From Thermoproteota archaeon (GTDB taxonomy: Archaea; Korarchaeota; JAOZGF01), in the NCBI GenBank assembly GCA_027491845.1, contig JAOZGF010000090.1, forward strand, positions 1 to 16,915: a DNA stretch of 16,915 bases. The letters are read 5' to 3'. Each line of letters starts with the position of its first letter. The first letter of the stretch is position 1. The notes beneath the pieces were generated by a model, which was not told the origin of the DNA, did not search any database, and worked only from the letters and a program-made list of their open reading frames with translations. Below are positions 11,145 through 16,915 of this stretch, piece after piece. The position numbers and the translations under genes are program-made.

Positions 11145-11177
11145 AGCCTGTGGCCCCTTGGGCCGCGTGGGTTCAAA

Positions 11178-11187
11178 AAGTTGAGAG
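11178..11187 (+). other. tRNA-Ser T-loop intron (59/60), 10 nt
   Basis: It has the same architecture as in tRNA-Lys. Exon TTCA (11172-11175) pairs with TGAG (11182-11185), one pair being U-G, stacked on the T-stem. The bulges are AAA (11176-11178) and AGT (11186-11188). Cutting after the second base of each removes AAGTTGAGAG and leaves TTCAAAT. It differs from the tRNA-Lys intron at three of ten positions. Confidence 0.8.
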
Positions 11188-11264
11188 TCCCACCCCCGGC
11201 GCATCCATGATTACGTTGGGCTCAGCAAGGCAAAGTGAAATCAACAGTCAAACGGTGGAAATGA

Positions 11265-12275
11265 ATGGGCAAAAAAAATAGGCCAAGGAGAGGCTCCTTA
11301 GGTTTTTCACCAAGGAAAAGGGCCTCCAGAATCTACCCTAGGGTAAGCAGTTACCCTGAAGTTAAAGAGAAGATAGGCTTACTTGGCTTCGTTGGTTACA
11401 AAGCAGGTTGCTCGCATGTAATTATTGTTGATGACAGGGAGACGAGTCCCACGTACATGAAGGAAATCTTTAGCGCGGTGACAATAATAGAAACCCCTCC
11501 ACTTTATGTTTGTGGTGTTAGAGCCTACGTAAACGAAAATGGGTTAAAAAGCAAGTTTGAGGTTTGGTCCAATAAGCTTCCCCCCCACATAAACCGTAAG
11601 GTGCCCAATCTAAAAATAAAGGATTCGAAAAAACACAATATGGATAGGATCAAGGAGAACATTGATGAAATCCGTGAATTAAGGGTCATTTGCTGTACAC
11701 AACCTAAGATAGCTGGAATTTCGAAAAAGAAGCCTGAAATACTTGAAATAAAAATTGGCGGGTCAGAGATAGGCGAAATAGTTGATTACGCTGAAAAATT
11801 GCTGGGGAACGAAGTTAAGGTTCAAGACGTATTTAAAGACGGACAATACATTGACGTGATCGGGGTGACCAAGGGAAAAGGATTCCAGGGAGTTGTTAAA
11901 AGGTGGGGCGTCCACCTCTTATCACATAAGGCCAGGAAAAGGCGTAGAGAAGTTGGCTCGCTTGGTTCCTGGCATCCTGCAAAGGTATTGTGGACCGTGC
12001 CCAGGCCAGGTCAAACAGGTTTCCACAGGAGAACAGAATACAACAAAAGAATATTAAGAATAGGGGAGGCAGGCGTGTTGAAATTTGACGGCGTAGAGCA
12101 AAGTGTAACCCCTAAAGGAGGATTCCCTCATTACGGAGTGGTTAAAAGCGACTTCGTCATAGTTCAGGGCTCTGTTCCAGGGCCAAGTAAAAGATTAATA
12201 TTTTTAAGGCACCCTATAAGGCTCCTAAAGCCGCAGCCTGAAAAAGGGCCAAAAATAATTTTTTATAAAAGCTAG
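11265..12275 (+). CDS. rpl3: Ribosomal protein L3 (uL3)
   Basis: This large-subunit protein reaches close to the peptidyl transferase centre. At 336 residues it has the usual archaeal/eukaryotic long form. It starts MGKKNRPRRGSLGFSPRKRA, has LGFVGYKAGCSHVIIV near residue 40, VIGVTKGKGFQGVVKRWG near residue 198, and the conserved GQTGFHRRTEYNKRI near residue 248. A GGTGGA ribosome binding site (11254-11259) lies five bases before ATG 11265. It is the first gene of the S10-like cluster L3-L4-L23-L2, and its stop abuts the L4 start. Confidence 0.97.
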   Translation: MGKKNRPRRGSLGFSPRKRASRIYPRVSSYPEVKEKIGLLGFVGYKAGCSHVIIVDDRETSPTYMKEIFSAVTIIETPPLYVCGVRAYVNENGLKSKFEVWSNKLPPHINRKVPNLKIKDSKKHNMDRIKENIDEIRELRVICCTQPKIAGISKKKPEILEIKIGGSEIGEIVDYAEKLLGNEVKVQDVFKDGQYIDVIGVTKGKGFQGVVKRWGVHLLSHKARKRRREVGSLGSWHPAKVLWTVPRPGQTGFHRRTEYNKRILRIGEAGVLKFDGVEQSVTPKGGFPHYGVVKSDFVIVQGSVPGPSKRLIFLRHPIRLLKPQPEKGPKIIFYKS

Positions 12276-13073
12276 ATGGTTTTTACAATGGGCGAAGGAA
12301 GGATTCCTGTCTTTGACTTAAACGGGGAAGTATTGCGTGAAATAAAGCCGCCTAAAGTTTTCAGTGAAACAATTTTCCCTGACTTGATTTTAAGGGCATT
12401 TCTTTCGTCACTGTCCAAGGGCTTTCAGCCCAAGGGAACAGATAAAATGGCTGGAAACAGGAGAGTTGCACGTTCACTGGGCACGGGAAGAGGGATTTCA
12501 CGTGTCCCTAGGATAAGCGGGACCCTTAGAGCCGCTAAGGTTTCCATGGCGGTTGGAGGGAGAAGAGCCCATCCTCCGAAGGCGGAGAAAAAAATTGTTG
12601 AGAGAATAAATAAGAAGGAGAAGAGGAAAGCAATAAGGTCGGCGCTAGCGGCATGCGCCAATCCAAGCCTGGTTTCAGCCAGAGGACACGTCATCAACGG
12701 AATAAAACATGTCCCTCTTGTTTTAACAAATGAACTAGAGGAAATAAGCAGGACAAAGGATGTAAGAGAAATCTTAAGGAAATTAGGTGCCTGGAAAGAC
12801 GTGGAGAGATGTAAAAGAAGATGGAGAAAAATACGTGCGGGAAAAGGGAAAATGAGAGGCAGAAAAAGGAAAAAGGCTAAAGGACCCCTAATAATTATCA
12901 GTGAGGATAGGGGTATTTTAAAAGCAGCGAGGAATATTCCTGGAGTAGATGTCTGTGTAGACAGAAACCTCAATTGCAGGGTGTTAGCGCCTGGAGGCAA
13001 GCCTGGCAGGTTAACCATATGGTGTGAAGAATCCATTAAAAGAATAGACAAACTATTTGGTGGCTTGACGTAA
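12276..13073 (+). CDS. rpl4: Ribosomal protein L4 (uL4)
   Basis: This is a 265-residue large-subunit protein with an extended loop that lines the peptide exit tunnel. The loop is seen as GNRRVARSLGTGRGISRVPR (about 49-68), followed by GGRRAHPPKAEK. The globular part includes a very basic stretch (KRRWRKIRAGKGKMRGRKRK) and the C-terminal NCRVLAPGGKPGRLTIWCEE. ATG 12276 directly follows the L3 stop. ATG 12288 is a possible alternative (MGEGRIPVFDLNG); no clear Shine-Dalgarno supports either. The minus strand here has a long open frame, but that is a composition shadow. Confidence 0.96.
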   Translation: MVFTMGEGRIPVFDLNGEVLREIKPPKVFSETIFPDLILRAFLSSLSKGFQPKGTDKMAGNRRVARSLGTGRGISRVPRISGTLRAAKVSMAVGGRRAHPPKAEKKIVERINKKEKRKAIRSALAACANPSLVSARGHVINGIKHVPLVLTNELEEISRTKDVREILRKLGAWKDVERCKRRWRKIRAGKGKMRGRKRKKAKGPLIIISEDRGILKAARNIPGVDVCVDRNLNCRVLAPGGKPGRLTIWCEESIKRIDKLFGGLT

Positions 13074-13337
13074 GTGCCTGAGATACATGAGGTAATCATA
13101 AAACCAGTTGTCACGGAGAAAACAGTTAGGCTCATGGAGGAAGAAAACAAGCTCACGTTCATTGTCCATCGGAGGTCGACGAAAAAAACCATAAAAAGGG
13201 CCGTAGAAAAAATATTTGACGTGAAAGTGGATAAAGTCAACGTACTGATAACTTCCAAGGGAGAAAAAAAGGCTTACGTCAAACTAAAACCAGAACACAG
13301 TGCAACTGAGGTTTCAGGAAAAATTGGAACACTCTAA
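13074..13337 (+). CDS. rpl23: Ribosomal protein L23 (uL23)
   Basis: This 87-residue large-subunit protein lies beside the tunnel exit, where it forms part of the docking site for the signal recognition particle. The core is [20 protein letters not shown], then [20 protein letters not shown], then [20 protein letters not shown]. It starts at GTG 13074, immediately after the L4 stop (TAA-GTG). The length is normal for archaea. It is followed by rpl2 after 16 bases. Confidence 0.96.
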   Translation: MPEIHEVIIKPVVTEKTVRLMEEENKLTFIVHRRSTKKTIKRAVEKIFDVKVDKVNVLITSKGEKKAYVKLKPEHSATEVSGKIGTL

Positions 13338-13338
13338 A

Positions 13339-13345
13339 GGAGGTG
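13339..13345 (+). promoter_or_regulatory. Strong Shine-Dalgarno of rpl2
   Basis: GGAGGTG lies eight bases before TTG 13354. An ATG at 13347, only one base after it, opens an eight-codon frame and is too close to be used. The spacing therefore selects the TTG. Confidence 0.7.
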
Positions 13346-13353
13346 CATGAAAA

Positions 13354-14091
13354 TTGGGAAAAAGAATTAGAGCTCAAAGGATAGGTAGGGGGACTTCAGT
13401 ATACAAGTCTTTGAGACACAGAAAGAAGGGAGACGTCACCTATCAAGAAATCCTTCCCCTTAATGCAAACCTTATACGTGGTTCAATCGAGGAACTAATG
13501 CATGAATCAGGCAGGATGGCTCCGCTGGCAGTTGTTAAGCTTGAGGACGGAAGAAAAACTCTTTATCTCCCGCCTGAAGGCGTTCACGTTGGAAAGGAAA
13601 TTTATCTAGGGCCTGATGCTTCCCCTGAAACAGGAAACATCCTTCCCCTCGGATCCATACCTGAGGGGACGAAGGTGTTCAACATCGAAAAAACACCTGG
13701 AGACGGCGGAAAATTTGTAAGGTCGGCTGGAACCTTCGGGATAGTTATAGGCCTAGAAGAAAATAAAGTGAAGGTAAAGCTTCCCTCAGGAGAAATTAAA
13801 AGGTTTAACCCAAACTGCAGGGCAACAATAGGTGTTGTGGCTGGAGGAGGATTCGGTGAAAAACCCATGTTAAAGGCAGGATCAAAACACTACTTGATGA
13901 GGAGCAAGGGCAAGAAGTGGCCCATTGTGAGGGGAGTTGCAATGAACCCTGTCGACCACCCCCACGGCGGAGGGTCACACCAGCATGTTGGTGCGCCAAC
14001 AACCGTTTCAAGGCATGCCCCGCCAGGGGCAAAAGTCGGACACATTGCAGCTAAGAAAACCGGAAGAGGTAAAAAATCAAGGAAAAAGTGA
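13354..14091 (+). CDS. rpl2: Ribosomal protein L2 (uL2)
   Basis: This is a 245-residue large-subunit protein needed for subunit joining and peptidyl transferase assembly. It begins MGKRIRAQRIGRGTSVYKS, as archaeal L2 does. The conserved GVAMNPVDHPHGGGSHQH (about 194-211) contains the histidine important for activity near the catalytic centre. The C-terminus is lysine rich (AAKKTGRGKKSRKK). It starts at TTG 13354. In most archaea rps19 follows directly; here a 125-base gap with inverted repeats and a new promoter intervenes. Confidence 0.97.
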   Translation: MGKRIRAQRIGRGTSVYKSLRHRKKGDVTYQEILPLNANLIRGSIEELMHESGRMAPLAVVKLEDGRKTLYLPPEGVHVGKEIYLGPDASPETGNILPLGSIPEGTKVFNIEKTPGDGGKFVRSAGTFGIVIGLEENKVKVKLPSGEIKRFNPNCRATIGVVAGGGFGEKPMLKAGSKHYLMRSKGKKWPIVRGVAMNPVDHPHGGGSHQHVGAPTTVSRHAPPGAKVGHIAAKKTGRGKKSRKK

Positions 14092-14110
14092 AACAGCCAC
14101 CTAAAATCCT

Positions 14111-14123
14111 CAAACCCTGTTTG
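14111..14123 (+). repeat. Perfect inverted repeat CAAAC-CCT-GTTTG
   Basis: A 5-bp stem with a 3-base loop lies 19 bases after the rpl2 stop. AAACAG at 14091-14096 could also pair with CTGTTT 14117-14122, so two folds compete. It may be a terminator element or the left half of an operator. Confidence 0.5.
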
Positions 14124-14126
14124 ATA

Positions 14127-14141
14127 GCTGAGCCACTCAGC
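14127..14141 (+). repeat. Perfect inverted repeat GCTGAG-CCA-CTCAGC
   Basis: A 6-bp stem with a 3-base loop lies three bases after the previous repeat and six bases before the rps19 TATA box. The position fits an operator over or beside the BRE, or the end of the rpl2 transcript (followed by CAAAAAC, not a T-run). Confidence 0.55.
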
Positions 14142-14153
14142 AAAAACTTTATA
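14142..14153 (+). promoter_or_regulatory. Promoter for rps19
   Basis: TTTATA (14148-14153) preceded by A-rich sequence (AAAAAC) as BRE gives a start near 14178. It resembles the EF-1A promoter (AACTTTATA in both regions). A leader of about 38 bases ends in the strong Shine-Dalgarno GGAGGAGGGG (14199-14208), eight bases before ATG 14217. Confidence 0.65.
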
Positions 14154-14216
14154 ACACAAGTGAGAGATAACATAGGTTAAGAAGGAATATGTTGTTTTGG
14201 AGGAGGGGAACCATCA

Positions 14217-14627
14217 ATGTCTAGGGAATTCACCTACCGGGGATATACGCTGGGAAACCTGCTTAAAATGTCCATGGACGAATTCATTAACCTGCTCCCT
14301 GCAAGGGAAAGGAGAACTATGTTAAGGGGTTTAAGCATAGAGGAAAGAAAGTTCCTTGAGGAAGTAAAAAAGTATAGGTTAAGAGCAAAAAAAGGAGGAA
14401 AAAAAGAAGTTAAACTGAAAACCCACTGTAGGGGAATAATAATCCTGCCTGAAATGGTCGGGTTAACCATACATGTCCACAACGGGAAAGAATTTGTTCC
14501 TGTAAAGATAGTTCCTGAAATGATTGGACATAGGCTTGGAGAATACGCCATGACAAACAAAATAGTAAAACACGGAAAGCCAGGGATGGGTGCGACGAGG
14601 AGTTCAATGTATGTCCCGCTTAAATAA
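14217..14627 (+). CDS. rps19: Ribosomal protein S19 (uS19)
   Basis: This is a 136-residue small-subunit head protein that contacts the A-site finger and S13. It contains the archaeal N-terminal extension ([20 protein letters not shown]) and the universal core: [42 protein letters not shown] and the C-terminal [12 protein letters not shown]. It is separated from rpl2 by its own promoter and is not followed by rpl22 or rps3, unlike the usual cluster. The next gene, 19 bases on, encodes an unrecognised protein. Confidence 0.97.
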   Translation: MSREFTYRGYTLGNLLKMSMDEFINLLPARERRTMLRGLSIEERKFLEEVKKYRLRAKKGGKKEVKLKTHCRGIIILPEMVGLTIHVHNGKEFVPVKIVPEMIGHRLGEYAMTNKIVKHGKPGMGATRSSMYVPLK

Positions 14628-14635
14628 GCTTAAAA

Positions 14636-14648
14636 ATGGTTAAACCAT
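14636..14648 (+). repeat. Perfect inverted repeat ATGGTT-A-AACCAT at a start codon
   Basis: A 13-base perfect palindrome with a single central base fills the rps19-ORF junction and includes the first two bases of the ATG at 14647. There is no Shine-Dalgarno for that ATG. The repeat could be a protein-binding site or chance. Confidence 0.45.
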
Positions 14649-15381
14649 GGATTTCTCTCCACACATTCCCACCGACAACATAAAGCAATATTTCAGCTTG
14701 AGGGGGGCTAGGTTCAAGGGCTACGTCGGCGACGAGGACACGATGGAATTCGTTGATGGAAGAGAAAGACTCATCGTTTTCCCTCCAAAATCCTTCTCCT
14801 TAAAGGAAATAGAGAAAAAGGCCCTATGGTTAAGTGAAGAAACAAATATTCACACCATATACGTGGCCATCCCCTCCTACCTAACAGGTTTGCTTGAAAA
14901 AGAAAAATTAAGACAACTTGGCATAGGAATATTAATAACCGACGACTACCAAGTAACGGAGTACTTGGCCCCAGCGAAAGAGAGAATTCAATTCGCAAAA
15001 AAAGAAAAACTAAGAGAAATTGAACTAAGAACTAGGTTAAAAGTCCTAGAGGAAATCTTGGACAAGCTAACATCCAAATTAAAAGCTGAAAATGAAGAAA
15101 AAGTTGAAAGGGAAATTACAATATTAAGGGGACAAATTGAAAATTTAAACTTCAAGATAGAGGAAATAAGGAGACAGATAAGACAGGCTCCCCAAGAGAA
15201 ACAATTCGTCGAAGAACAACCAAAACAAAAACGTGTTTTTAAAGTCACTAAACCAGTCGCAACCGCCAAAACAGGTTCAGAAGAAGAGGCCAACTGGAAA
15301 CAGTGGTCTAAGAAACCCGTTATCCCTGACTTCGCCAAAACAAACCCCTGGATAAAAATCCTCTCATCTAAAAGGAAGTAA
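14647..15381 (+). CDS. Unrecognised protein: globular N-domain plus long coiled coil
   Basis: I do not recognise this 244-residue protein. Residues 1-110 look globular with alternating strands and helices: RLIVFPP (41-47), then a helix, then TIYVAIPSYLTGLL (70-83) and LGIGILITDDYQV (91-103). The pattern 'strand VAIP, helix, GIGIL' recalls the back half of PD-(D/E)XK-nuclease-like folds, but I see no clear catalytic motif; this is a guess. Residues about 112-182 are charged heptad-like helix, probably a coiled coil. After a basic, glutamine-rich linker (183-225) the chain ends with a short motif containing PDF and NPWIKIL (about 227-239) and a basic tail. There is no signal peptide or membrane segment. 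It is probably co-transcribed with rps19. ATG 14647 lacks a Shine-Dalgarno. Confidence 0.75.
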   Translation: MDFSPHIPTDNIKQYFSLRGARFKGYVGDEDTMEFVDGRERLIVFPPKSFSLKEIEKKALWLSEETNIHTIYVAIPSYLTGLLEKEKLRQLGIGILITDDYQVTEYLAPAKERIQFAKKEKLREIELRTRLKVLEEILDKLTSKLKAENEEKVEREITILRGQIENLNFKIEEIRRQIRQAPQEKQFVEEQPKQKRVFKVTKPVATAKTGSEEEANWKQWSKKPVIPDFAKTNPWIKILSSKRK

Positions 15382-15385
15382 CGAA

Positions 15386-15418
15386 GAAACGTTTCCAAAA
15401 AGGATAACATTTTTTTTT
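15386..15418 (+). terminator. T-run terminator after the coiled-coil gene
   Basis: A perfect palindrome GAAACGTTTC (15386-15395) is followed by TCC-AAAAA-GGA and a run of nine T (15410-15418). Archaeal intrinsic termination depends mainly on such T-runs. It separates the rps19 unit from rps25e. Confidence 0.6.
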
Positions 15419-15472
15419 GTCTTAAAACAATTAGAGCCTGCCGGTTATCAACGTAAAAGAGGGAAAATTAAA

Positions 15473-15778
15473 ATGGGCGGTCAAAAGAAGAAACCCTTAT
15501 CCAGGATGGAGAAACAAAAAAGGGAGAAAGCAGAGGCTAAAAAAGAGAAACCAATAAAAAAAACCCTGAGGATATCAATTATACCGCAAGAACTCCTAAA
15601 CAAAATGCTTACAGACATAAAAAAGTCAAAGTATGTTACTCCAACCATGTTAGCCCAGAGATATGAAATCAAGGTTAGCTCGGCTAAAAAAATACTGAGG
15701 AAACTTGAGAATGACCGCGTTGTTGAGCCAAGGGTAAAGACAGCGCGACTGACAGTTTACGTGCCTGTTAAAACTTAA
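15473..15778 (+). CDS. rps25e: Ribosomal protein S25e (eS25)
   Basis: This is a 101-residue small-subunit protein shared by eukaryotes and TACK/Asgard archaea. Residues 1-32 are a lysine-rich basic tail (MGGQKKKPLSRMEKQKREKA...). The rest forms a winged helix: LLNKMLTDIKKSKYVTPTML, AQRYEIKVSSAKKILRKLE and VEPRVKTARLTVYVP. ATG 15473 is preceded by purine-rich GAGGGA. It is separated from the upstream gene by a T-run. Its stop overlaps, tail-to-tail, the stop of the minus-strand gene (15775-15778 shared), so there is no room for a terminator between them. Confidence 0.95.
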   Translation: MGGQKKKPLSRMEKQKREKAEAKKEKPIKKTLRISIIPQELLNKMLTDIKKSKYVTPTMLAQRYEIKVSSAKKILRKLENDRVVEPRVKTARLTVYVPVKT

Positions 15779-16179
15779 GCAAAAGCCCTTTCAATTCTTA
15801 CGTAATCAAAGTTCTCTATTAAGCGTAGGTTTCCGCAGCCCTCCGTTATCCTTCCCAACGGACTCATGGAACCAAACACATCCATGTCCCTTAACGAAAT
15901 GCAAAGCGACTTTTTCAGGGGCCAATACAAGATTTCTCCCTCCCTGACGAACTTAGCTGGTTTTTCAGGGCCTACGGCAACATCAATCTCAACTAGGGCG
16001 AAACCCCTATACAGTATCACTCTCCCCGTTATAGGGAGAACGTCGTAAATCTTCTTAACGGTTTCAGGACATTTTTGCCTGTAGAGTTCCCCTCCCAACT
16101 CATATTTATGTTTTTTCCCAATCACCGTCAACCTTATGGAGTGCTTCTCCAACCCTTCCCTTAATGCTTTCTTCCTCAT
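15775..16179 (-). CDS. Cyclophilin-like-fold protein (TM1367-type)
   Basis: This 134-residue protein resembles the small cyclophilin-like family of bacterial TM1367 (DUF3830/Cyclophil_like). Features: IRLTVIG (15-21), CPETVKKIYDVLPITGRVIL (37-56), ALVEIDVAVG (61-70), then GEILYWPLKKSLCISL (81-96) and SMSPLGRITEG (104-114), which match the family's 'VGDxxYWP..xAxCIFF...P.xxIGRI' pattern as I remember it. The fold is that of peptidyl-prolyl isomerases, but isomerase activity is not established for this family, and the substrate is unknown. The first ten residues are a basic extension. The ATG is at 16179, preceded by AAGGAAAG on the minus strand. It is transcribed away from rps13 and into the end of rps25e. 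Confidence 0.82.
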   Translation of the reverse strand: MRKKALREGLEKHSIRLTVIGKKHKYELGGELYRQKCPETVKKIYDVLPITGRVILYRGFALVEIDVAVGPEKPAKFVREGEILYWPLKKSLCISLRDMDVFGSMSPLGRITEGCGNLRLIENFDYVRIERAFA

Positions 16180-16235
16180 GTCAACTTTCCTTAATTAATT
16201 CCCTTCTCCACACTTTTTCAGTAAAAGCAAATTTG

Positions 16236-16244
16236 TTTTTAAAG
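16236..16244 (-). promoter_or_regulatory. Possible promoter for the cyclophilin-like gene
   Basis: Read on the minus strand, CTTTAAAAA lies about 60 bases before the ATG. It would start transcription near 16214. It lies back to back with the rps13 promoter in a 163-base divergent gap. Confidence 0.45.
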
Positions 16245-16286
16245 AAAACCTCGCTCCAAAGGTTGAGGCCAATTAGTTAGGCGACC

Positions 16287-16301
16287 AAGTATTTTTATAA
16301 A
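16287..16301 (+). promoter_or_regulatory. Promoter for rps13
   Basis: TTTATAAA (16294-16301) preceded by purine-containing CCAAGTA. Initiation would fall near 16325-16328, leaving a leader of about 15-18 bases before ATG 16343. The Shine-Dalgarno is weak, so translation may depend on the short leader. Confidence 0.6.
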
Positions 16302-16342
16302 GCTTTAAGTTTTCATACTTTCATATATAGTTCAGGCACTGG

Positions 16343-16813
16343 ATGAAAGAGAGGGAACACTTGTTGTCAGAGTTTAAACAAATGGTTAGAATACTGAGAA
16401 CAGACATAGACGGAAACCTTAAAGCAATTATAGGTTTAACAAGGATAAAAGGGGTTGGGTTTGCTTTTGCAGACGCCCTCCTAAAAAAATTAAACATAGA
16501 TAAGGACAAGAAAATAGGCGACCTCACTGAAAAACAGATAAAGGAAATAGAGGATTCATTGAAGGACGCGTCCTCGCTTAACCTGCCCTCATGGCTGGTT
16601 AACAGAAGAAAAGATCTGGCAACAGGACTGAACCTCCACTTGGTTGGGTCAGACTTAGACATCACAGTTAAAAGAGACATTGACAGGCTCTACAAAACAA
16701 GGAGTTGGAGGGGCATCAGGCACTCCCTAGGCCTTAAAGTTAGAGGGCAAAGGACGAGGACAACAGGTAGAAGAGGAGTCACCGTAGGGGTTAAGAAGAA
16801 GAGGGCAAGGTAA
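16343..16813 (+). CDS. rps13: Ribosomal protein S13 (uS13)
   Basis: This is a 156-residue small-subunit head protein that contacts the P-site tRNA and forms intersubunit bridges. It shows the N-terminal EFKQMVRILRTDIDGNLKAI, the helix-hairpin-helix LTRIKGVGFAFADALLKKL (about 32-50) and the C-terminal RGIRHSLGLKVRGQRTRTTG followed by a basic tail. ATG 16343 keeps the archaeal EFxxxVRI start; ATG 16382 would remove it. It leads the normal archaeal rps13-rps4 cluster with its own promoter. Confidence 0.96.
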   Translation: MKEREHLLSEFKQMVRILRTDIDGNLKAIIGLTRIKGVGFAFADALLKKLNIDKDKKIGDLTEKQIKEIEDSLKDASSLNLPSWLVNRRKDLATGLNLHLVGSDLDITVKRDIDRLYKTRSWRGIRHSLGLKVRGQRTRTTGRRGVTVGVKKKRAR

Positions 16814-16818
16814 AAGAA

Positions 16819-16915
16819 ATGAGGAAGCTAAAAAAGAAGTACAAGAAACCTAAAAAGAGATGGAGCGTTGAAAGACATCAAGAAGTTGAAGTCATGGGGA
16901 AATACGGGTTAAAAA
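16819..16915 (+). CDS. rps4: Ribosomal protein S4 (uS4), 3' end outside window
   Basis: Only the first 32 codons are present. The translation begins MRKLKKKYKKPKKRW, continues SVERHQEVEVMGKYGLK, and is interrupted by the window end. This matches the archaeal S4 N-terminus (basic start, then KKPxxxW...E...L..KYGLKN). ATG 16819 is seven bases after AGGT (16808-16811) and five bases after the S13 stop. rps4 normally follows rps13 in archaea, followed by rps11 and rpoD. Confidence 0.9.
   Translation, partial: MRKLKKKYKKPKKRWSVERHQEVEVMGKYGLK

Larger units (their letters stand above)
11095..11201 (+). tRNA. tRNA-Ser(UGA) with two introns
   Basis: This is a class II serine tRNA gene of 107 bases, 86 after removing 21 intron bases. 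The acceptor GCCGGGG (11095-11101) pairs perfectly with CCCCGGC (11194-11200), with discriminator G11201 as expected for archaeal tRNA-Ser. The D-stem is ACC/GGT. The anticodon stem is CAGGC (11123-11127) with GCCTG (11146-11150). The long variable arm is GGCCC/GGGCC (11152-11164). The T-stem is GTGGG (11167-11171) with CCCAC (11189-11193). The anticodon loop has 18 bases and reduces to CTTGAGA (anticodon TGA) when 11 are removed. The T-loop has 17 bases and reduces to TTCAAAT when 10 are removed. CCA is not encoded. rpl3 begins 63 bases later with no promoter visible between, so they probably share a transcript. Confidence 0.9.

Noticed and set aside
11202..11264. A possible small RNA or C/D box guide between tRNA-Ser and rpl3
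   Set aside because: No convincing C (RUGAUGA) and D (CUGA) box pair is present; it is best seen as the rpl3 leader.
12425..13258. A 277-codon open frame on the minus strand, antisense to L4 and L23
   Set aside because: It is antisense to two unmistakable ribosomal genes. Its Leu/Ser/Phe-rich composition is what reading a Lys/Arg-rich gene backwards gives, and no conserved motif is seen.

Overview
The window is a stretch of an archaeal chromosome holding the core transcription and translation genes. It contains RNA polymerase subunits H, B, A' and A'', L30e, NusA, S12, S7, elongation factor 1A, S10, L3, L4, L23, L2, S19, S25e, S13 and the start of S4, plus two tRNA genes and two less familiar proteins. 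The split RpoA (A'/A''), single-piece RpoB and S25e point to the TACK side of the Archaea, because S25e is generally missing from Euryarchaeota. The split A subunit argues against typical Thaumarchaeota. GC-rich tRNA stems in a moderately AT-rich genome, with heavy use of AGG/AGA and ATA codons, suggest a thermophile. I cannot name the lineage from this window.

Layout. (1) Bases 1-85 are the 3' part of a tRNA-Lys(UUU); rpoH starts only 12 bases after it. (2) Bases 98-9276 are one tight block, rpoH-rpoB-rpoA'-rpoA''-rpl30e-nusA-rps12-rps7, with overlapping or nearly touching genes. (3) A promoter near 9359 drives the EF-1A gene and rps10. (4) tRNA-Ser(UGA) sits at 11095-11201, followed by rpl3-rpl4-rpl23-rpl2 (11265-14091). 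(5) A 125-base gap with two perfect short inverted repeats and a TATA box precedes rps19 and an unrecognised coiled-coil protein. (6) S25e follows a T-run terminator and runs tail-to-tail into a minus-strand cyclophilin-like-fold gene. (7) That gene is divergent from rps13-rps4. No stretch over 300 bases lacks a gene.

The most striking signal is in the two tRNAs. Both carry a 17-base T-loop. Removing a 10-base intron of nearly the same sequence (AAGYTGARRG) restores a standard TTCAAAT loop in each. In both, the intron pairs with the exon TTCA to give a 4-bp helix flanked by two 3-base bulges, a minimal bulge-helix-bulge substrate. tRNA-Lys also has a 17-base D-arm intron with a textbook bulge-helix-bulge, and tRNA-Ser has an 11-base insertion in the anticodon loop. 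That makes four introns in two tRNAs, including a recurring T-loop intron that may be a lineage-wide feature.

Other points: rpoA' appears to start at an AUA codon behind a perfect Shine-Dalgarno; EF-1A is about nine residues short before switch I; S12 has changes at conserved decoding-centre positions; and the S10/spc ribosomal operon is broken after S19.
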